A DNA stretch of 64,000 nt from JBQTKD01 sp052389435 (lineage in GTDB: Bacteria > Actinomycetota > Actinomycetes > Sporichthyales > Sporichthyaceae): the NCBI GenBank assembly GCA_052389435.1, contig JBQTIB010000024.1:1-64000 (forward strand), in the 5' to 3' direction. Below are positions 34,974 through 42,788 of this stretch, in pieces; the stretch's first letter is position 1, and every line of letters begins with the position of its first letter. The translations under genes and the position numbers were made by a program. Under the pieces are notes generated by a model. It was not told the origin of the DNA. It saw only the letters and a program-made list of their open reading frames with translations, and did no database searches.

Positions 34974-35653
34974 GACCGGGACGGCTGCCCGTCCGGGCCC
35001 ACCCCGCCGTCGCACGGGGCGCCGGGTTCGGGGGCCTGCTTGCCGAGGCGGAACTCCTTGACGAACGCGCCCAGGCGCGGGTCCTTCGGGTCCTCGAGCT
35101 TCAACTGTCGCCCCCACGCGGAGGCGACCACCGGCGCGGGCAGGTCGGGGAAGGGCGAGAGCACGCCGAAGGTCTTCGGCACCGTGTCCTTCAGGCTCTC
35201 GACGAGGTCCGGTGCGAGGTCTGGGCGGTAGGTGATCCACACCGCGCCGTGCTCCATGGAGTGCACCGCGTTCTCCCCGGGCACTGGCTGGCTGTACTGC
35301 CCGCAGTTCAGCCACGCGGGGCTGTGCGGCCCCCCGGCGGGCGGCGTCTGCTCGTAGGCAACGGGCGTCGTGACGTGCTTGGCCTCGTGGGTGTACGTGG
35401 CGACCCCGTCGAGGGCGACGTTCGACTCCTTCGAACCGCTCTCCTTCGCGACCGCGAAGGCGACCACGCCGACCAGGCTCGCGACGACGATTCCGCCGAC
35501 GCCCGCGACAAAACCGATTCGCCTACGGCTCGTGCGCTGCTCGGCACGACGGAGTGCCTCGACCTTTTCGCTGCGGGCCCTGGCGGCCGCTTGACGGTCC
35601 GATCCCGTGGGCCGCGGCTCGGCGGGGCCCTCCGGCTGCTCGATCGTCGGCAC
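34970..35653 (-). CDS. DUF3105 family membrane-anchored protein, copy 1
   Basis: About 227 aa with a basic cytoplasmic start, one helix near residue 60 and an exported DUF3105 domain with conserved H, C and aromatic residues: TPPAGGPHSPAWLNCGQY, ENAVHSMEHGAVWITYRPDL, VVASAWGRQL and EPGAPCDGG. Its function is unknown, and it is paired with DUF305 here three times. The GTG at 35653 is chosen because AGGAG lies six bases upstream. It is the first gene of DUF3105-DUF305-CDF-TlpA. Confidence 0.88.
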   Translation of the reverse strand: MPTIEQPEGPAEPRPTGSDRQAAARARSEKVEALRRAEQRTSRRRIGFVAGVGGIVVASLVGVVAFAVAKESGSKESNVALDGVATYTHEAKHVTTPVAYEQTPPAGGPHSPAWLNCGQYSQPVPGENAVHSMEHGAVWITYRPDLAPDLVESLKDTVPKTFGVLSPFPDLPAPVVASAWGRQLKLEDPKDPRLGAFVKEFRLGKQAPEPGAPCDGGVGPDGQPSRS

Positions 35654-35696
35654 TACGCACTCCTGTCCGCGCACCCGATGGGGAAGGAGTCCACTC

Positions 35697-35713
35697 TACT
35701 ACCAGCGGTAGTA
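35697..35713. promoter_or_regulatory. BlaI-type operator, TACTAC-N5-GTAGTA (perfect)
   Basis: Perfect 6+5+6 dyad with spacer CAGCG, 43 bases upstream of the DUF3105 GTG. It heads the DUF3105-DUF305-CDF-TlpA operon. Confidence 0.85.
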
Positions 35714-35740
35714 AGACCGAGTTCGTCTGGACGCGGGGCG

Positions 35741-36751
35741 TCAGTCCGCGATGCGTGCCGGGATCTCCGGCCGGGACACGTCGGAGGCGGTCGTCGTCGA
35801 GTCGACGGAGACCTCGCAGCACGCGCCGATCGTGTGCGCGCCCCAGCTCGAGAGCGCGACGACCCCCAACGGCAGGGCCAGCGCGGCGAGGATCGCCGCC
35901 AGGGCAACCGTCCGGGCACCCGCCCCGAGCGGCGCGGGAGCCAGCAGGCGCCGGACTCGGCTCAGCGTCTCGACGCCGGCCGCGGACAGGGCGACCGGGG
36001 GAGCGGCGGAGGTCGACAGGGTGGCGAGCGCGGCGGCGACGCGGCGAGGATCGGTGCGTCGGGCCGCGACGTCGTCGGCCGCCATCTCGACCAGTGCGGG
36101 GACTGCGGCGGACGCATACCGGAACAGCGGGATGCGTGGGAAGGCCCGCTCGAGTCCGCGCGCGGCCTGCACCACGAGATGGTGACGCGCCCTCACGTGC
36201 GCCCGCTCGTGGGCGAGGACGGCGGCGAGTTCCGCCTCCGGCAACTCCGCGACCGTCGCGGTGGTCAGCACGATGGTGGCCCGTCGCCCGGGCAGACAGT
36301 AGGCCTGCGGGACGGCGTGCTCGACGATCAGCGCGCCCAAGTCGTCGTCGCGTCGGGCCACCAGGGACAGTCGCAGCCCGTGTACGCGCCGACGCCGGGC
36401 CGCGCTGATCGAACCGGATCCGACGTACCAGGCGACGCGGCCGGCGAGCACCGCGAAGAGAACGACCGCACCACCGACGAGGACGGCTCCGGCCGGCGTG
36501 TGCAGCGCGTCTCTGGTGGCCGCCAGGCACGATCGCATCGGGTGGGCCAGGACGTTGGGCGGCGGGTTGTCGGGGTCGGCGACGGAGACGACCGCGAGCG
36601 AGGCCGTGACCAGGAAGGAGACGCTGAGCGCCTGCCAGAGGCCGACGGCGAGCCGCGGGGATCGCCGCGCCCAGCTCGCCCGGTACAGGCGCCGTGGCAG
36701 CGGGCCCGCCAGCAGGACGCACCAGGCGAGGAGGACCGCGGCCGTCAGCAC
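35741..36751 (-). CDS. M56 family (BlaR1/MecR1-like) membrane metalloprotease, copy 1
   Basis: A 336-aa protein with helices near residues 5-20, 38-58 and 86-110, the zinc site HERAHVRARHH in a cytoplasmic-facing loop with EMAADD downstream, and a final helix near 285-305. It ends with a short exported tail containing GACCEV. It lacks the C-terminal penicillin-sensor domain of BlaR1. It should cleave or inactivate the BlaI-type repressor encoded just upstream. The GTG start overlaps the repressor stop by one base. Confidence 0.88.
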   Translation of the reverse strand: MLTAAVLLAWCVLLAGPLPRRLYRASWARRSPRLAVGLWQALSVSFLVTASLAVVSVADPDNPPPNVLAHPMRSCLAATRDALHTPAGAVLVGGAVVLFAVLAGRVAWYVGSGSISAARRRRVHGLRLSLVARRDDDLGALIVEHAVPQAYCLPGRRATIVLTTATVAELPEAELAAVLAHERAHVRARHHLVVQAARGLERAFPRIPLFRYASAAVPALVEMAADDVAARRTDPRRVAAALATLSTSAAPPVALSAAGVETLSRVRRLLAPAPLGAGARTVALAAILAALALPLGVVALSSWGAHTIGACCEVSVDSTTTASDVSRPEIPARIAD

Positions 36752-37143
36752 TACTGCCGACCGAGGCGGGCGGTCGATCGACGAGGACGCCGCTCGGCCA
36801 TCGAGTCCAGGGCCGCGCGCAGTTCGGCGGCTTCGCCGGCGTCCAGATGGTCGAGGAAGGCGACGAGCGTGGCGCTGCGGTCCGAGCTGGCCGACAGGGC
36901 CTCGCCCATCAGGTCGGCCGTGTAGCGCTCGCGCGACACGACGGGACGGTAGAGGTACGCGCGCCCGTCTCGCACCCGGGCCAGCCAGCCCTTGCGGTGC
37001 AGCTTGTCCATCACGGTCATCACCGTGGTGTACGCGAGCTCTCTCGCCGCCAGTTGCGTGTGTACGTCACGGACGGCGAGCGCCTCGTCTGCCGCCCACA
37101 GACGTTCCATCACTGCCGCTTCGAGTTCACCGAACCCCCGCAC
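36751..37143 (-). CDS. blaI: BlaI/MecI/CopY-family winged-helix repressor, copy 1
   Basis: A 130-aa protein that opens GFGELEAAVMERLW and has the BlaI recognition region AYTTVMTVMDKLHRKGWL, a wing with GRAYLYRP and the C-terminal dimer helices SDRSATLVAFLDHL. BlaI proteins bind TAC/GTA dyads as dimers and are removed by a partner M56 protease. Here the partner follows directly. The GTG start lies inside the end of the ResA gene (17-base overlap), so it is co-expressed and autoregulated through the dyad at 37807. Confidence 0.92.
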   Translation of the reverse strand: MRGFGELEAAVMERLWAADEALAVRDVHTQLAARELAYTTVMTVMDKLHRKGWLARVRDGRAYLYRPVVSRERYTADLMGEALSASSDRSATLVAFLDHLDAGEAAELRAALDSMAERRPRRSTARLGRQ

Positions 37144-37795
37144 TGGGCGCACCTCCCGCAGGCGTCGGCGCAGCCGAGCCGGTCGATTCCGAAAGTATCT
37201 GTTCCACCAAACCGGTGAACGTGCGCCGAGTGCCGGCGCCGACGATCCTCGCCGCCACCCGACCCTCTCGGTCGAGGATAAGGGTGCTCGGGATGGCACG
37301 CGGCGGAAGCGAGCGGCGGAAGGCCAGTTGGAGCCGTCCGTCGGCGTCGCGCAGGCTCGGATAGGTGATGCCGAACCGGCGTTCGAAGGCCTCGGCGGCG
37401 CCGGCGGCGTCGTCGCGCGTATTGACGCCGAGAAACTGCACGTCCCTTCCACGCAGGGCGACCCAGGCTTCCTGCAGTTCGGGTGCCTCCTTGCGGCAGG
37501 GCGCGCACCACGAGCCCCAGATGTTGATCAGCACAATCCTGCCCCGGTGTTCCGACACGTCGAAAGCGCCTCCGTCGAGAAGCGGCCCCGCGAGGTCGAC
37601 CGGCGGATCGCGCTTCTCCGCCGGGATGATGGTGACGGTGCCGTCGCCGGTCACGAACCCCGCCGGGTTCACGCCGGACGCGTTCGCGTTGGTGTCGGTG
37701 CTGCCGCATCCACCCAACACGAGCGCCACGAGCAACGCGACCGAGACGCTCGGACGCTTCGTCGCCCGCTCCCGGCGGCGGTAGGGATCGCACAT
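37127..37795 (-). CDS. TlpA/ResA-type thioredoxin lipoprotein, copy 2
   Basis: A 222-aa lipoprotein (lipobox LGGC near residue 30) with a thioredoxin domain, active site GSWCAPCRKEAP, FLGVNTRDDAAGAAEAF and cis-Pro in PRAIPSTLIL. It is very close to copy 3 at 62329 (same active-site block and NTRDDAAGAAEAFERRFG). It is the first gene of the ResA-BlaI-M56 operon, an unusual pairing of a redox lipoprotein with its presumed regulators. Confidence 0.9.
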   Translation of the reverse strand: MCDPYRRRERATKRPSVSVALLVALVLGGCGSTDTNANASGVNPAGFVTGDGTVTIIPAEKRDPPVDLAGPLLDGGAFDVSEHRGRIVLINIWGSWCAPCRKEAPELQEAWVALRGRDVQFLGVNTRDDAAGAAEAFERRFGITYPSLRDADGRLQLAFRRSLPPRAIPSTLILDREGRVAARIVGAGTRRTFTGLVEQILSESTGSAAPTPAGGAPSAGVR

Positions 37796-37806
37796 TGCCG
37801 GTAACC

Positions 37807-37823
37807 TACTACGGCGCATAGCA
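37807..37823. promoter_or_regulatory. BlaI-type operator, TACTAC-N5-ATAGCA, divergent
   Basis: 6+5+6 dyad with one arm mismatch, spacer GGCGC, 12 bases from the ResA start and 28 from the divergent 91-aa gene. It implies autoregulation of blaI. Confidence 0.8.
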
Positions 37824-37850
37824 GGTTATGACGTTCCGGGAAGGAGTTCG

Positions 37851-38126
37851 GTGTTCCTCGCCTCGCCGTCGCCGACGCCCGTTCCGATCGACGCCAGCAA
37901 GGTCGAAGCCGGGTGGATCGGGCTGACCTTCTTCGCGGTCTCCGTCCTGTTGCTGGCACTGCTCGGATGGTCGATGTCCGCCCGGGTTCGCCGGGTGCAG
38001 GCGGCTCGTGCGCCCGGCGGATGGGCGGCCCCCCGCCTTCCCGTCACGCCGCAGGAAGCGAGCCGAGCCGACTCGGGCCCCGGCGCCATTCGCAAGGACG
38101 CCGGCGACGTACAGCGGCTCGAATGA
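37851..38126 (+). CDS. 91-aa single-helix membrane protein
   Basis: GTG start, then a Pro/Ser-rich exported stub, one helix (residues 21-43) and a basic then acidic cytoplasmic tail. No family is recognised. The stop overlaps the ATG of the CtaG-like gene (ATGA), so it is coupled and may be a small partner of that protein. Its position resembles small subunits encoded beside cytochrome-oxidase assembly factors. Confidence 0.65.
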   Translation: MFLASPSPTPVPIDASKVEAGWIGLTFFAVSVLLLALLGWSMSARVRRVQAARAPGGWAAPRLPVTPQEASRADSGPGAIRKDAGDVQRLE

Positions 38127-39148
38127 GCGTGGCCGTAACGACCGTTGAGCCGCTGACCTCCGTCCGGGTCGCCCTGACGACCTGGGAGTGGGACTGGCCG
38201 ATGCTGGCCGTCGCCCTGGCCCTGGCGATGCTGTACGGACGGGGGTTGATGCTGCTGCGTTCGCGGCAGATCGCCTGGCCGGTCGGTCGCGCGGTGGCGT
38301 TCGGCTCGGGGCTCGGAGTCCTGCTGCTCGTCACGCACTCCTTCGTCGGCGCCTACGCGGACGTCCTGTTCTGGGCCCGGGCGACGCTCCTTCCCGCGGT
38401 GTTCATCCTGGTGCCCCTCCTGCTGGCGCTGGGCAGACCCCTGTCCCTGGCAGCGGAGGTTCTACCCGCAGGGGTGCGGCGCCGCGCAGGAGTACTCCTG
38501 CGCAGCCGCGGCGTCGTCCTGGCCGCGCATCCGCTGGGCGGCTCCCTGGTGTTCCTCGTGCTGCCGTGGGTGATCTTCTTCTCGCCCTGGTTCGAGGCGA
38601 CCATGCGATACGAGGCCCTCGATGTCGCCACGCTGCTGCTGCTCCTGGGCTTCGGCTTCGCCTACTACTGGACGCGCCTGCAACTCGACCCGGTGCCGCG
38701 CACCTACCCCCAGATCCTGTCGATGTTCATCGGACTCGGCGAGGTGATCGCCAACGCCGCGCTCGGATTGGCGCTGATCACCGGCGCGCAGGTGATCGCA
38801 TCCGACTACTACGCCGCGTTGGCTCGCGGCTGGGGTCCGTCGATTGAGGCGGACCAGAAGTCCGGCGGCGGGTGGTACTGGATCGTCGGACACGTGGCCG
38901 GGATTCCCTTCGTCGTCCTGGCGTTTCTGCTCGCCCGCCGCGAAGACCGGAGGCTCGCGCGTAGAGTCGACGCCGAGCTGGACCGACGCCACGCGGACCA
39001 GGGCGATCTCGTGGCGCCGTGGTGGGAGTCGGATCCGCGGTTCGCGCACCTCGGCCGACCCGACGCGCACTCGAGCCGGGACGCCGATCCTGCCTCCACA
39101 GCGGACGATCGCCACACAACGCCCCCACGCGCTGCAGGCGGGCCTTGA
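38123..39148 (+). CDS. CtaG-like (caa3 oxidase assembly) copper membrane protein
   Basis: A 341-aa protein with seven helices in the pattern of the CtaG/caa3_CtaG family: WDWPMLAVALALAMLYGRG, HSFVGAYADVLFWARATLL, HPLGGSLVFLVLPW and a final GHVAGIPFVVLAFL. Conserved His and Met positions sit at helix ends. The family is tied to copper insertion into cytochrome oxidase and to copper uptake. The cytoplasmic tail (from about 290) ends DLVAPWWESDPRF, which is duplicated as a ghost at 39942. It is co-transcribed with the 91-aa protein. Confidence 0.82.
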   Translation: MSVAVTTVEPLTSVRVALTTWEWDWPMLAVALALAMLYGRGLMLLRSRQIAWPVGRAVAFGSGLGVLLLVTHSFVGAYADVLFWARATLLPAVFILVPLLLALGRPLSLAAEVLPAGVRRRAGVLLRSRGVVLAAHPLGGSLVFLVLPWVIFFSPWFEATMRYEALDVATLLLLLGFGFAYYWTRLQLDPVPRTYPQILSMFIGLGEVIANAALGLALITGAQVIASDYYAALARGWGPSIEADQKSGGGWYWIVGHVAGIPFVVLAFLLARREDRRLARRVDAELDRRHADQGDLVAPWWESDPRFAHLGRPDAHSSRDADPASTADDRHTTPPRAAGGP

Positions 39149-39282
39149 CTCGTCTCGCAGGCGGCGACACCGGTAGGGCGAAGCTTGCAGCACCTCCCAT
39201 CTCCTCGGTCACCTCGTGGTGCCCGCGAGCCGAGGGGGCCTACGGCGCGGTCGCTGGGCGGGCAGTCCGGAGGTGTTCCGGC

Positions 39283-39849
39283 TTACTGCGCACTCTCCGT
39301 CCCCGCGCTGGGGCGACGAAGGGAATAGAGGCCATAGAGCAGCGCGAGCGCGAGGAGCGCACCCGACGCGCCCATGATCAGCGGCAGGCTGCCGCCCCCT
39401 TCTTCTCCTCCGCCGGACACCAGCGTGGCGGTCGTTCCGGAAACGAGCACGGTGGTGAACACCCTGGTGTTCAACGGTTGAACCGGGTCTGCGCCGGGCG
39501 AGGAGCGGACCTTCAGCGCCAGGGCGAGCGGTCCCGGCTTGACGGCGGGCAGTGAGGCGACGAACCGTGCGGCAGTCCCGGTCGCGTTCATCACGACTTC
39601 CGTGGCCTTCGCAGGGTCTTCGCCCACGAGCGCGCTCACCCTCGGGCCAAGAATCGGACTTCCGGAGTCGCTGTCGGTGAGCACAGCGGCGACCTGCCAA
39701 CCTGAACCCGCCGGCTCCACCGCAAGGCTGCGGACGAGCACCACGGCTCGCCCGCCGCTGTGTGCAGAGGCCGGTCCGACGATGGCCAGGCCGGACAACG
39801 CCCCGAACATCGAGAAGGCTGCGATCCGGCGTAGGCACTGACGTCTCAC
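39283..39849 (-). CDS. Exported protein with C-terminal membrane helix
   Basis: A 188-aa protein with a signal peptide ending ASAHSGG, so the mature protein starts near a His as CopC-like proteins do. A beta-rich domain (VVLVRSLAVEPAGSGW, TVVMNATGTAARFVASLP-like strands), a Gly/Glu linker and a last helix (about 158-178) with a short tail follow. It may be a membrane-tethered copper protein of the YtkA/FixH type (inference). The GTG start is fixed by GGAGG six bases upstream; the dyad at 39865 is 16 bases upstream. Confidence 0.72.
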   Translation of the reverse strand: MRRQCLRRIAAFSMFGALSGLAIVGPASAHSGGRAVVLVRSLAVEPAGSGWQVAAVLTDSDSGSPILGPRVSALVGEDPAKATEVVMNATGTAARFVASLPAVKPGPLALALKVRSSPGADPVQPLNTRVFTTVLVSGTTATLVSGGGEEGGGSLPLIMGASGALLALALLYGLYSLRRPSAGTESAQ

Positions 39850-39864
39850 GAAACCTCCAGAAGT

Positions 39865-39881
39865 TACTACAGGAAATAGTA
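39865..39881. promoter_or_regulatory. BlaI-type operator, TACTAC-N5-ATAGTA
   Basis: 6+5+6 dyad with spacer AGGAA, 16 bases before the exported 188-aa protein. It also lies upstream of the CtaG ghost and copC on the other strand. Confidence 0.82.
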
Positions 39882-39941
39882 GAGCCCGAACGGCTGATTT
39901 GATGCGCCCGGGTCGGGTGCACGGGCGAGCGACCTACGTCT

Positions 39942-40066
39942 CACGCGACCAGGGCGATCTCGTGGCGCCGTGGTGGGAGTCGGATCCGCGGTTCGCCCAC
40001 CCCGGCCGGCCGGACGCGCACTCCAAGCCGGATCCCGATCCCGCAGGGGATGCGAAAGATCGCTAG
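39942..40066 (+). pseudogene. CtaG C-terminal ghost
   Basis: It encodes DQGDLVAPWWESDPRFAH then GRPDAHSKPDPDPAGD and a TAG stop, matching the last 40 residues of the CtaG-like protein at 38123-39148. There is no start or membrane part upstream. The DNA over the first 90 bases is nearly identical to the parent. It is a truncated paralog end left by rearrangement. Confidence 0.75.
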
Positions 40067-40166
40067 GAACCCGGCTCGCTGTCCGTGCGACTTCTGTCGT
40101 GTGGAGGCGAAATCGGCACCGCACGCGCGTGCTGCGGCATTCCCTCGAACCGAGAATGGTGGGCAC

Positions 40167-40577
40167 ATGTTTGCATCTGACCGGCCGTCACGCCGGGGAT
40201 CGCGTCGAATGGTCGCGGTGGGAGTGGCTTCTCTGACACTGCCCGCGTTGGTCCTGACCGCGTCGCCTGCCGCCGCGCACGCGGGCTTGGACTCCTCCGA
40301 TCCGAAGAACGGGGCACGGCTGAGCGACGCGCCGAGTCAGGCACGTCTTGTCTTCTCCGAACCCATCGGGCCGGTGCGCGACGGCATCCAGTTGCAGAAC
40401 GCCTCCGGCCAGCCGGTGACGATCGGGAAGCCCGTCGTGTCCGGCAAGCGGATCGTCGTCCCGTTCACGGGCTCGCTGACCAACGGTCGTTACACCCTGC
40501 TCTACCGCGTGGTGTCCAAGGACAACCACCCCATCAAGGGCTCGGTGACGTTCCGAGTGGCCGCCGCCTCGCGATAG
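40167..40577 (+). CDS. copC: CopC domain periplasmic copper-binding protein
   Basis: A 136-aa protein with a signal peptide cleaved after PAAA so the mature N-terminus is His (HAGLDSSDP), the usual first Cu(II) ligand. The second His is present in KDNHPIKGSV. The rest is the CopC beta-barrel (LSDAPSQARLVFSEP). It binds Cu(II) outside the membrane. It is followed 20 bases later by a CopC-CopD fusion. Confidence 0.92.
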   Translation: MFASDRPSRRGSRRMVAVGVASLTLPALVLTASPAAAHAGLDSSDPKNGARLSDAPSQARLVFSEPIGPVRDGIQLQNASGQPVTIGKPVVSGKRIVVPFTGSLTNGRYTLLYRVVSKDNHPIKGSVTFRVAAASR

Positions 40578-40597
40578 CCGCGAGGAGTCCCGCCCGC

Positions 40598-41968
40598 GTG
40601 CGAGGCACGGTGGCCCGGCGCGGGCGGGTGTTGGCCGCCTTGGTGCTTTCGGTTCTCGGGCTGGCAGCGGGCGTGCTCGCAGGGGGACCCGCGGCGGCGA
40701 GGGCGGACCTCGAGTCCAGCACGCCCGAAGACGGAGCGCTGCTGAGCTCGGCCCCGAGTCAGGTGTCGCTTGTCTTCTCCGAGCCCGTTTCGCTGGTCCC
40801 AAAGGGATTCCGGCTACTCGACGGCGCCAACGCACCGGTGACGATCGGTGCTCCGACGGTGACCGGCGCCCAAGTAACGGTGCCTTTGCCGCCGCGGCTG
40901 GCGGACGACGGCTATCTGCTGGAGTTCCGTGTCCGTACCTCGGACGAACGGACCTCGGAGGGTTCGGTCGCGTTCGAGGTCATCACGGCACCCGCGGCGG
41001 GAGACCCCAGTGCAACCGCCGCGCACGTGTTCGCCGAGAGTCGTCCAAGTGTGGCGTTCGCGGCGGGTGCGGCGCGATGGCTGTCCTACGGCGGCGCCGT
41101 CCTCGTTCTGGGCGTTCCGTTGTTCGTCGTGCTGTGCTGGCCGACTGGATCGCGGGACCGACGCGTGCGGATCCTGGCGTCGAGCGGTGGCGTCCTAGTC
41201 CTGCTGACGGCGGCGGCGGCCGTCCCGATCCAGGCTGCACAGGTCAATGCCACCGGAGTCGCGGCGACGTTCGGCGACGGCACGGCGCTCGACGTGCTGA
41301 CGGCGCCCTATGGCGAAGCGATGCTCCAACGCGCGGGTTGTGCGGTGGCACTCGTGGCGCTGCTGGCGGCGTGGAGTCGCAGCCGCCGGAGGGCCCCGGG
41401 AGTTCTCGCGGCGGTGGCGGGAATCGGCCTCGCGGTGGGCTATTCCCGTGCCGGCCACCCCGCGGCCGGAACCTATCCCTGGCTGACGATCGCGGACGAC
41501 TCGGCCCATCTGCTGGCCACCGCCGTGTGGCTGGGCGGCCTTGCGGTCCTCGCCGGCCGGATTCTGCCGTGTCCGCCGCCCACCTGCGCTGCGATTCTGC
41601 GGCGCTGGTCGAGGGTGGCGACGTTCGCCGTAGTCGTGCTGGTGGCCACCGGCACCGTTCAGGCCGCACGCGAGCTTCGTTCCGTGCAGGCTGCGGTCTA
41701 CACGGAGTACGGCCGGTGGATCGTGGCGAAGAGCGTGGTCCTCGTCGCCATGCTCGCGTTGGCCAATCTGGGCCGCCGTCGAGTTCAGCGGTACGTCTCC
41801 GGGACGCGGGCGCCGTGCCCGCGGGGCGCCTCGCTCGGTGCGATGCACGCACGGCCGCGGGCCGCCGGCCACGTGGCCCGGTTGCGATGGTCGGTCGCTT
41901 GGGAACTGATGTTGGCCGCCGTCGTGCTGATGCTCACGGCCTTCCTCACCGCCACTTCGCCCAGGTAA
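40598..41968 (+). CDS. CopC-CopD fusion with copper ligands lost in CopC domain
   Basis: A 456-aa protein. The N-terminal CopC-like domain (about 35-135) is followed by a CopD membrane domain with eight helices, which keeps helix motifs AGHPAAGTYP and SAHLLATAVWLGGL. In the CopC part both canonical His are replaced by Arg: ARADLESS against AHAGLDSS, and SDERTSEGS against DNHPIKGS in the neighbour. CopD proteins mediate copper uptake. A structural or partner-docking CopC domain is likely. The GTG start lies 20 bases after copC, in the same operon. Confidence 0.85.
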   Translation: MRGTVARRGRVLAALVLSVLGLAAGVLAGGPAAARADLESSTPEDGALLSSAPSQVSLVFSEPVSLVPKGFRLLDGANAPVTIGAPTVTGAQVTVPLPPRLADDGYLLEFRVRTSDERTSEGSVAFEVITAPAAGDPSATAAHVFAESRPSVAFAAGAARWLSYGGAVLVLGVPLFVVLCWPTGSRDRRVRILASSGGVLVLLTAAAAVPIQAAQVNATGVAATFGDGTALDVLTAPYGEAMLQRAGCAVALVALLAAWSRSRRRAPGVLAAVAGIGLAVGYSRAGHPAAGTYPWLTIADDSAHLLATAVWLGGLAVLAGRILPCPPPTCAAILRRWSRVATFAVVVLVATGTVQAARELRSVQAAVYTEYGRWIVAKSVVLVAMLALANLGRRRVQRYVSGTRAPCPRGASLGAMHARPRAAGHVARLRWSVAWELMLAAVVLMLTAFLTATSPR

Positions 41969-42079
41969 CAGGAAACCCATCTGGCGCTGCGGCCCGCGCG
42001 ACCAGGCTCCCCATGAACCCCTCGGCGGCGCGTCGAGCGGCGTCCCCCGAGCCGACGTCGGAGCGGGCCGCAGCAGGTC

Positions 42080-42096
42080 AACTATGACGCATAGTA
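42080..42096. promoter_or_regulatory. BlaI-type operator, AACTAT-N5-ATAGTA
   Basis: 6+5+6 dyad with spacer GACGC, 104 bases before the 40-aa micro-protein gene. TAGATT at about 42138 could be a separate -10 box. Confidence 0.72.
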
Positions 42097-42199
42097 GGAA
42101 TGCGGCGAGGTGACGGCTCGAGTGTCGTACTCGCGAGCTAGATTGTGAGCACTTCGACCCGGTCTCATCGGGTGCCGTGGCCGTGCGTGAGGGGGCCCT

Positions 42200-42322
42200 G
42201 TGCGCAGTCCGGAACCGCCGAACGATCGCCGCGCGTGGGGCACTCGCCTGACGATGATCGGAATCGGTGCAGTGGTAGTCGCATACCTGTCGCTTATCGC
42301 GTTGGACTTCCTCGCCAAGTAG
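42200..42322 (+). CDS. 40-aa single-helix membrane micro-protein
   Basis: GTG start behind GAGGGGG. The product opens RSPEPPNDRRAWGTRL and then has one hydrophobic helix (about residues 18-36) ending DFLAK and TAG. No family is recognised. It is supported by the ribosome-binding site, the positive-inside N-terminus and an upstream BlaI-type dyad. It fits the set of single-helix proteins under the same control, and may be an oxidase-type small subunit or regulator (guess). Confidence 0.5.
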   Translation: MRSPEPPNDRRAWGTRLTMIGIGAVVVAYLSLIALDFLAK

Positions 42323-42372
42323 TCGGCGCGGTTCCGTCGCGGTAGCCGGGTCACCCGCCTAGCGGGGTGTGA

Positions 42373-42606
42373 TCAGCGTGGCACGGCGATCTCGAGTTGC
42401 GACGGGTCGGGGGCTTGCTGGGTGCTGGACTGTGGCGCTCGCTTGGGAGACTCCGAGTGGAGATCCTCCACGAAGGCGACGGCAATCATCGACAGGAGGC
42501 AGCCGACGGCAAAACCGATCGCCGCGGCGGTCCCGATGCCACGAGGGCGATTGCCGCGCTTCTCGACGACGTCCTCGGCCGTCCGACCGGTCGTGGCGGT
42601 AGTCAC
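42373..42606 (-). CDS. 77-aa single-helix membrane protein
   Basis: It has a basic N-terminus (EKRGNRPRG), one helix near residues 25-46 and a polar Ser/Pro/Gln tail. No family is recognised. The gene stands alone on the minus strand with the dyad at 42746 about 140 bases upstream, and converges on the 40-aa gene (about 50 bases between stops). Confidence 0.6.
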   Translation of the reverse strand: MTTATTGRTAEDVVEKRGNRPRGIGTAAAIGFAVGCLLSMIAVAFVEDLHSESPKRAPQSSTQQAPDPSQLEIAVPR

Positions 42607-42745
42607 CGTCGACCTCCATGCCGGAGAAGCGCGGGCGTCGAATGCGGTCGGACGTTCGGTGGCTGCATGTCGCCTTCCTTTGCGCGGCCGGTGCGGGATC
42701 GCCGCGGCCGGAAACTGGACGGTCGAGCGAAGCGTTTCGACTGTC

Positions 42746-42762
42746 TACTACAACAGATAGTA
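42746..42762. promoter_or_regulatory. BlaI-type operator, TACTAC-N5-ATAGTA
   Basis: 6+5+6 dyad with spacer AACAG. It lies between the end of the large CopC-CopD gene and the start of the 77-aa gene, both on the minus strand, so it probably serves the latter. Confidence 0.8.
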
Positions 42763-42788
42763 GGACAAGGCTTCGAACTGGGCGGCGG

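Noticed and set aside
36751..37143. Reading the BlaI-M56 pair as a beta-lactam resistance module.
   Set aside because: Neither M56 protein has a penicillin-binding sensor domain and no beta-lactamase gene occurs in the window.
42145..42345. Alternative 66-aa frame overlapping the 40-aa micro-protein.
   Set aside because: It is Arg/Pro/Ser-rich without a helix or ribosome-binding site, whereas the 40-aa frame has both.
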